A DNA stretch of 64,000 nt from Tenrec ecaudatus. Taxonomy: Eukaryota > Chordata > Mammalia > Afrosoricida > Tenrecidae. The stretch spans positions 115,737,677-115,801,676 of the forward strand of contig NC_134542.1 in NCBI RefSeq assembly GCF_050624435.1, written 5' to 3'. Shown piece after piece: positions 58,903-64,000 of this stretch. The notes below the pieces were generated by a model, which searched no databases, was not told the origin of the DNA, and saw only the letters and a list, made by a program, of their open reading frames with translations. Within the stretch, counting starts at the first letter, position 1, and the number at the start of each line of letters is the position of its first letter. Both the position numbers and the translations under genes were made by a program.

Positions 58903-59791
58903 CAAAAGGGTACCTTCTCCCCCCCCCCCCGCCCCCCCCACCAAACACAAAAGAATCGTGCTGGGTGGAGCCAAGCTTTCTAAGTACCCATTTTTCCTGC
59001 TAGGTGAGCATGGAGTAACTTGCTCTGAGTTAGTACACCCAGTTGGAAGGTTTTCTTTGAGGGACAGTGAATTTTTTTGTAAAAACACTTTCGCTCAAAC
59101 TTCGTTTTCTGTGATGGTGGATTTAAAGCACAGCATGCAGCTGTGACATTTTGTTTCCTGCTTGGGAAAAATGCCACAGAAACTGTTGTGATGTTGAACA
59201 AAGCTTACAAGAATAGCGCTATAGGGAAAAACTTAAGTGTACAAGTGGTGTTCTCATTTGAAAAAAGGTGGCATGTCAATTGATGACAAAACTCATTCTG
59301 GACATCAATCAACTTCCGGAATGGATGAAAAATATAGACTCATAGAGCATTTGGAGTTTGTCCCACCAGGTCAGACTGTTAATCAAGCTATCTCTTTACA
59401 GGTTCTGAAAAATTCTTTGAGTGTGTGATTAAAAAAAAGTGATTTGTGGCAGATGACTGGTTTTGCCACCACAACAATGCACCGGCTCACTCTCTTGCCC
59501 ACGTACCTCACTCACCAGACCTCATCCTGTGAAAATTTTTTGTTTTTGTGAATGAAGGACATGAAAAGACAGTGATTTGATGACATAGAAGTGGTTAAGA
59601 CCAAAAAAAGGGAGGTGCTGTCAGCCATCCAAACAGATGAATTTGAAAAATGTTTCCAAGAATGAGATCGCATATTTGACAAACGTATTAAATGTAATGG
59701 AGAATACTTTGAAGGTGATAAGGTTGTTTTGTAAAAAACTTAAATACATAGCTTTGAAAAAAAAATCTGCTTTTTTAGAGGGTACCCCGCC
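58903..59791 (+). mobile_element. Decayed mariner transposon, internally deleted
   Basis: TA flanks (58901-58902, 59792-59793) and ends CAAAAGGGTACC / TGGCGGGGTACC. The transposase residue text includes YKWCSHLKKGGMSIDDKTHS, then EFVPPGQTVNQ and HHNNAPAHS. The jump from the SGHQSTS region straight to the EFVPPGQ region shows that much of the first half of the catalytic domain is missing. At 889 bp it is shorter than the usual 1.3 kb. A long C run lies at 58918-58940. Same family as 49208-50528. Confidence 0.85.
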
Positions 59792-60733
59792 ATACAACGC
59801 TATGAGGCTTAGGAGGCTGGATCAGTAGAAATGACTAAAACTCCACTAAGAATTCTTATTATGTTAATGCATCAGCTTGCGGTGAATGCAGTGTCAGGCA
59901 AAATATACATATTTGATCTTTTAAAAAAATGTAAATAATCCTGAAGAGTAAATAGAAATTTTATCAGCTGAGTGTTCTTGTGAAATGTAGATTTCAAATT
60001 TAATGAGGCTAATACATCTCCTTAAATCCAAAACAGGGAGTGTCTTTGGCATACCAGAAAAGATCAAAACTATAGATTCTCGTTTTGTAGAAAACACAAA
60101 TTAGAAAAAAAGAGGGGGGCACAATAGATAAGCTATGGTTTCTTACAGCTTTCTTACTTTCCTGCTACCTAAAAAATCTGGATCAGCGCTCAGAATTTGG
60201 AAACTGAACGACTGTGAACTTGTAAAAGAGATGTTACAAGTCCTCTAACCACCAGGCAAGGTTCTGTCTGACTCACAGCCTCCCCCCACCCTCCTTCATT
60301 GTCTTTTTAAAACCTCAGATTAGTAATTCCACTGGAGATTTACACAGCAGTGACACCAGCAATAACGGAAAGCTTAGAATGAAACCACACATTGATAAAT
60401 ACACGGTTTCCTGTCCTTTTCTGCCTTCCTGCTTCATCCCAGGGCAAATGCTGACCCTGGGACCCCTAGGGTTGACTGTTCTAAGGAGCACACACTTTCC
60501 CGTCTTATGGGCCTGGCTATGGTTCAGGTTGAACGTTGAGCCATAAGGTGAGGGTTGTTAAGCTCTGCTCCAGGCCCAAGGGTAGCTTTACCAGACAGGC
60601 AAATCTGGTCTTAAAAAAATTTTTTTTTTACTGCATTTGGATCCCCGTTTGCTTCTCACGCTCCTTTTCAATCAGAGATGGTAGCGGGTGGAGGGCAGGT
60701 TACTGTGCCTTGCTTTATCATGCTTTGCAGATA

Positions 60734-60816
60734 TGAGGAGGCTTTACAAAGTTTGTGGGGACAAATCCATTACCTTTTAATTCCATTTTCCCACCAACAT
60801 TCGGAAGTCCTTTCTG
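60734..60816. mobile_element. Short palindromic MITE (copy D)
   Basis: 83 bp between TA dinucleotides (60732-60733, 60817-60818). The left arm 'tgaggaggctttacaaagtt' mirrors the right arm 'aacattcggaagtcctttctg', with core 'cattaccttttaattccatt'. Bases 59794-60733 hold nothing else recognisable. Confidence 0.7.
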
Positions 60817-61179
60817 TACTGCCTGTTTTACAAATGGAAGGTATGTGGCAATCTTGCATGGAGCCATTTTGTCCCAAAAGCCCCTGTCGTGTGCTCGCTT
60901 TGTGTCTCCGAGTCGCATAATGATAGCATACACCCTTACTAGACTGTGGTCGAGCACAGGCAAAACTCTTCCATGCACTGGGAAACACTTAAGGGCGTGG
61001 GCCCGCGGTACTGCGCTCTTCACTTTATTGCCGTGCTCGGGAGTGCATCTGCGGCGTCTCCAAGGGAAGCTGTGCACACAGTGACATGAGGAAAGAAGGC
61101 AGCAAGCGCGTACTGCCATACAATCTTCAGACACAGAATTATCACACTTCCTAGTCTATGTCCTAGGCACGCAAGTACT

Positions 61180-61290
61180 CACAACAGATATTACTCCCTA
61201 TTTTACAAGTGAGAGATTCCAGGCACAGGGGGGCAGGGAACTTGCCGGCATGGTCCTGTGCCACCAGTGTTGCAGCCACAGTGTCAGTCA
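61180..61290 (+). mobile_element. MIR SINE fragment
   Basis: The text 'ttactccctattttacaagt', 'gagagattccaggcacaggg' and 'ggaacttgccggcatggtcc' follows the MIR core (tattttacagatgagg..aggcacag..aacttgcc) in order. Confidence 0.65.
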
Positions 61291-61356
61291 GTCCTGCTGC
61301 GGGTTTTCCTCTTTTTTTCTGACCCTTCTGTCTAACGTCTAAAATAAACCCCACCC

Positions 61357-61384
61357 AAACAAACAAACAAACAAACAAACAAAC
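61357..61384. repeat. (AAAC)n microsatellite
   Basis: About seven AAAC units. Bases 61385-62027 show nothing else recognisable. Confidence 0.92.
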
Positions 61385-62027
61385 CCCAAACCCAAACTCT
61401 TAGACATCCAGTCTACTAGTAGAAAACTTGGAAAAAAGAAAACTTGATTATCTGAAAAATTAACTTCCTCAAACCATTTCCTGTCCTGGTAGCGGGTCAA
61501 TAAGCCTCCATGATGAAAACTTGCAAGGAAAATGGCAGATGCCTAGACGTCTGAAAAAACAGCAGACGCCTGACCCACCAGTCACGTGGTTACAAACAGA
61601 GTATGGTACTATGAAGAGACAAGTGTAAGCTGGCAGAAAAGATCCATTCTGATTTACCAATTAGGATACTAAATCTGCATGGATTCAATCCTTTCATAAG
61701 CTCTTTGACAAGTTAAGGCTATATAAAAAGTATAACTAAGCCGTAGGTATTTTACATGGAAAATAATTTATACACTTCACTTAGGTGTGTGCTACTTCTC
61801 TCTCATGTGTTTATGTTGACTTATGTTAGTATTTGGTTAGGTTCAATGAGATAAGTGAAGAAGGATACAAACCAGGTCCCCCAAGCCTGCATGTGTGTAG
61901 GACGTGATCCAGGTAGGAGAGAGGAGACACAATTGAAAAAAATCTTCCCCCCAAAACAAAAACCTGTTCGTGTATTTTGATTCCACTTACGTAAAATTAT
62001 GTGTAAAGAAAGTAGAAATAGAATTAA

Positions 62028-62201
62028 AAACTCACCGCCATCAAGTCAATGCTGACTCACAGCGACCCCTTATGGGTTTCCAAGACTGTAATCGTTTCCT
62101 GGAGCAAAATCCCAGTCTTTCTCCAGTGGAGCTGCTGGTGGTTTCAAACTGTCGACCCTGAGGATCACAGCCGGAGTAACCACTACACCACCAGGGCTCC
62201 A
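62028..62201 (-). mobile_element. AfroSINE, full length
   Basis: One of the best copies: 'aactcaccgccatcaagtca', 'gctgactcacagcgacccct', 'gtggtttcaaactgtcgacc', 'accactacaccaccagggct', i.e. tail to head on the minus strand. Confidence 0.92.
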
Positions 62202-63106
62202 TATAGAAATGGAAGTAGGAATTTAAAAACATAACATACCATAGGCATATTTCCTGGGCTGTTAGCAGTACCTGGTGGTACAAATTTTAAGTGACCCAGC
62301 GTGAGCTGATTAACTCTGGGCTCTAGTCTACCTCAAGGCGGGTTGGCAGGTACGTCTGGGGATATGCTTCTGAAGGGTTATAACCTTAAGAACCCTATGA
62401 CGCAAAGAGGTAAGCTCAGAAGAGGACTGCATTTTATTTTATTTTTTTAATTTCAAAGAGGTTATCTTGAAAGATTTTCTCAGAGGATACAGGATGATCA
62501 CAAGAGATGATGAGGCGGAAGTTTGAAGGAAAAGGAAAACTGCACTGCTGAGAAAAAAGGCCAGGAAAGCTGTGCTCAGCAGGCTTTCCCACCAGGACAA
62601 GGCGCCAGCTCATTTCTGAGGGTTTTACAAAGAGCTGTCCTGAGGAGTTCCTTGGAAGCACAACCCCACCCACCCTATAACCCTAGTCGCCTTCACCTCT
62701 AGACTTCTGTTTGATTCCCCCAAACTCAAAGGGCATTCGAAAGGAACATGATTTGAGTTTTTCCAGGTGCATTATAAATCAAGGATGGTAGAATGCATTG
62801 GGTTTGGGTGAGAGAAATGGACTCAACAGAAGCGCACAAGCCTAGATGGCGGATATGCTGAGGCACAGGGGTGTCACATTTTGATACGTTTGCTTCAGAA
62901 AGGCTTTCATGACTTTGTGGTCAACAACTTACCCAGGTGTGTACATGTGTGCGTGTGGGTAAGGGCAGGAGGCGGCGTGACAAATGCCCAGTGCTGTGCT
63001 GACGGTGTATATTTAGAATGCCTTTCACATGTTTCTATGACAGGTAGTCCTTGGATCCCGAGTTCTAGTTCTGTTCTTACTGCTGTCTTTCAGGAGAAGA
63101 TCAAGC

Positions 63107-63302
63107 AAACAAACTAATTCACTGCCGACTCATAGCAACTCTTTAGGACAAGGTAGAACTGCCTCTGTGAGATTCTAAAACCTTAACTCTTTACTAGAGT
63201 AGAAAGCCCTGTCTTTCTTTTGTGGTGTAGCTGGTGGGTTTGAACTGCTGACCTTGTGATTAGTTAGGCCAACCTGTAACTGCCATGCCATCAGAGATCC
63301 TG
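63107..63302 (-). mobile_element. AfroSINE
   Basis: Near full-length antisense copy: 'aactaattcactgccgactc', 'gacaaggtagaactgcctct', 'ggtgggtttgaactgctgac', 'gtaactgccatgccatcaga'. Bases 62202-63106 contain no other recognisable element. Confidence 0.85.
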
Positions 63303-63510
63303 TAGAAGTTTTATGTATTTGGAACAGTTAGATAGCTTGTAACTAATGCTGCTTAGTCAAATATCTACTTTAATGTATAGTAAACAGGGTAACTTTTGAC
63401 ACCTAAAAACATTAAAGAAACATTCCCAGGTATACCCAAACACCTATAAAATAACAAAGTAATAATAATACTATTTTGATGTGCATCACAGAGTAGTATC
63501 CGTATGCTAT

Positions 63511-64000
63511 TGTGAACCATTGTATGTTGTAGGTGCTGATGACTTTGGGGTCACCAGGAGTCCAGCAATGGGCTTCTGTTTGGCTGCTTCATCTCCTCTG
63601 CCAGTTGGTGGCTAGGATCTGGTCACTCTTGTGTCTAGGCTCTCCATCCCTGCTGCCCCAGGCTCAGGTGGCATGGTGTGGGGTTGGCACGTGGCTGAGG
63701 GAAGACTAGGTTGGGGCTCAGGCTGGCCCGGGTCCAGGGTCTTCGCGCTGTGGCTGATCACAGACAGTGCTGCAGTGGCACCTGGCCGGGTGGAGCACAG
63801 TAAAGCTGGCTTTGCGCCTGCAGCCTCTTGGCCAGTGCAGGAGATCCCGGCCCAGCCCCAGACAGAGCCTGTGTTGACTCTAGGGCAGTATTGAAGGTGG
63901 CCAGTCCACCCCATGCATGCTGCCTGCTATTCCCGCCTTGGCCCAAAGGGCTGAAGGTCTGGCGGGTTGGAGGTATGCCTGCGGGCCGCTACAGGGTGAA
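63511..64000. other. GC-rich block of unknown nature
   Basis: The last 0.5 kb is visibly richer in G and C than its surroundings and has open frames on both strands, none of which I recognise. It has few CpG, unlike the UBXN4 island. It may be part of a repeat that continues beyond the window. I assign no function. Confidence 0.4.

Overview
The window looks like nuclear DNA of an afrotherian mammal, most likely a tenrec (Echinops-like). It is full of tRNA-derived AfroSINEs, RTE-type LINE fragments and young L1 3' ends that end in AATAAA plus poly(A). It also carries two copies of the non-autonomous hAT transposon SPIN, which is known from tenrecs among the Afrotheria. The species call is inference. 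The host genes are clear: the 3' part of R3HDM1 and the first exon of UBXN4, both on the minus strand and in the same order and relative orientation as the human 2q21.3 (lactase) neighbourhood.

Layout. 1-6555 is UBXN4 intron 1, with L2, AfroSINE, RTE and L1 fragments. 6040-6910 is a CpG island with UBXN4 exon 1 (coding 6556-6637) and promoter motifs just upstream (6819-6997). 6.9-28.3 kb is the R3HDM1-UBXN4 intergenic region. It holds a full-length, open TPT1 retrocopy with 15-bp target-site duplications and a stack of nested LTR, L1, RTE and SPIN insertions. From about 28.3 kb to the window end is R3HDM1: probable 3' UTR, the last coding exon (29305-29666) and five further exons up to 41540, all with proper splice sites and joining phases. 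From 41541 to the end lies a large R3HDM1 intron with two decayed mariner transposons, palindromic MITEs, an RPL23A processed pseudogene, several L1 3' ends with exact target-site duplications, and a TA-flanked hairpin MITE.

Biology. UBXN4 (erasin) is an ER-membrane cofactor of p97/VCP in ER-associated degradation. Its upstream region shows an E-box palindrome, a TGACGTG element like those bound by ATF6/XBP1, and a ZNF143-type motif. R3HDM1 is an R3H-domain nucleic-acid-binding protein; only its Gln/Pro-rich tail and conserved C-terminus are encoded here. I see no operon, CRISPR array or undescribed gene system. The less ordinary content is the set of DNA transposons, at least one family of which is known for horizontal transfer, and the open TPT1 retrocopy 1.3 kb upstream of UBXN4.
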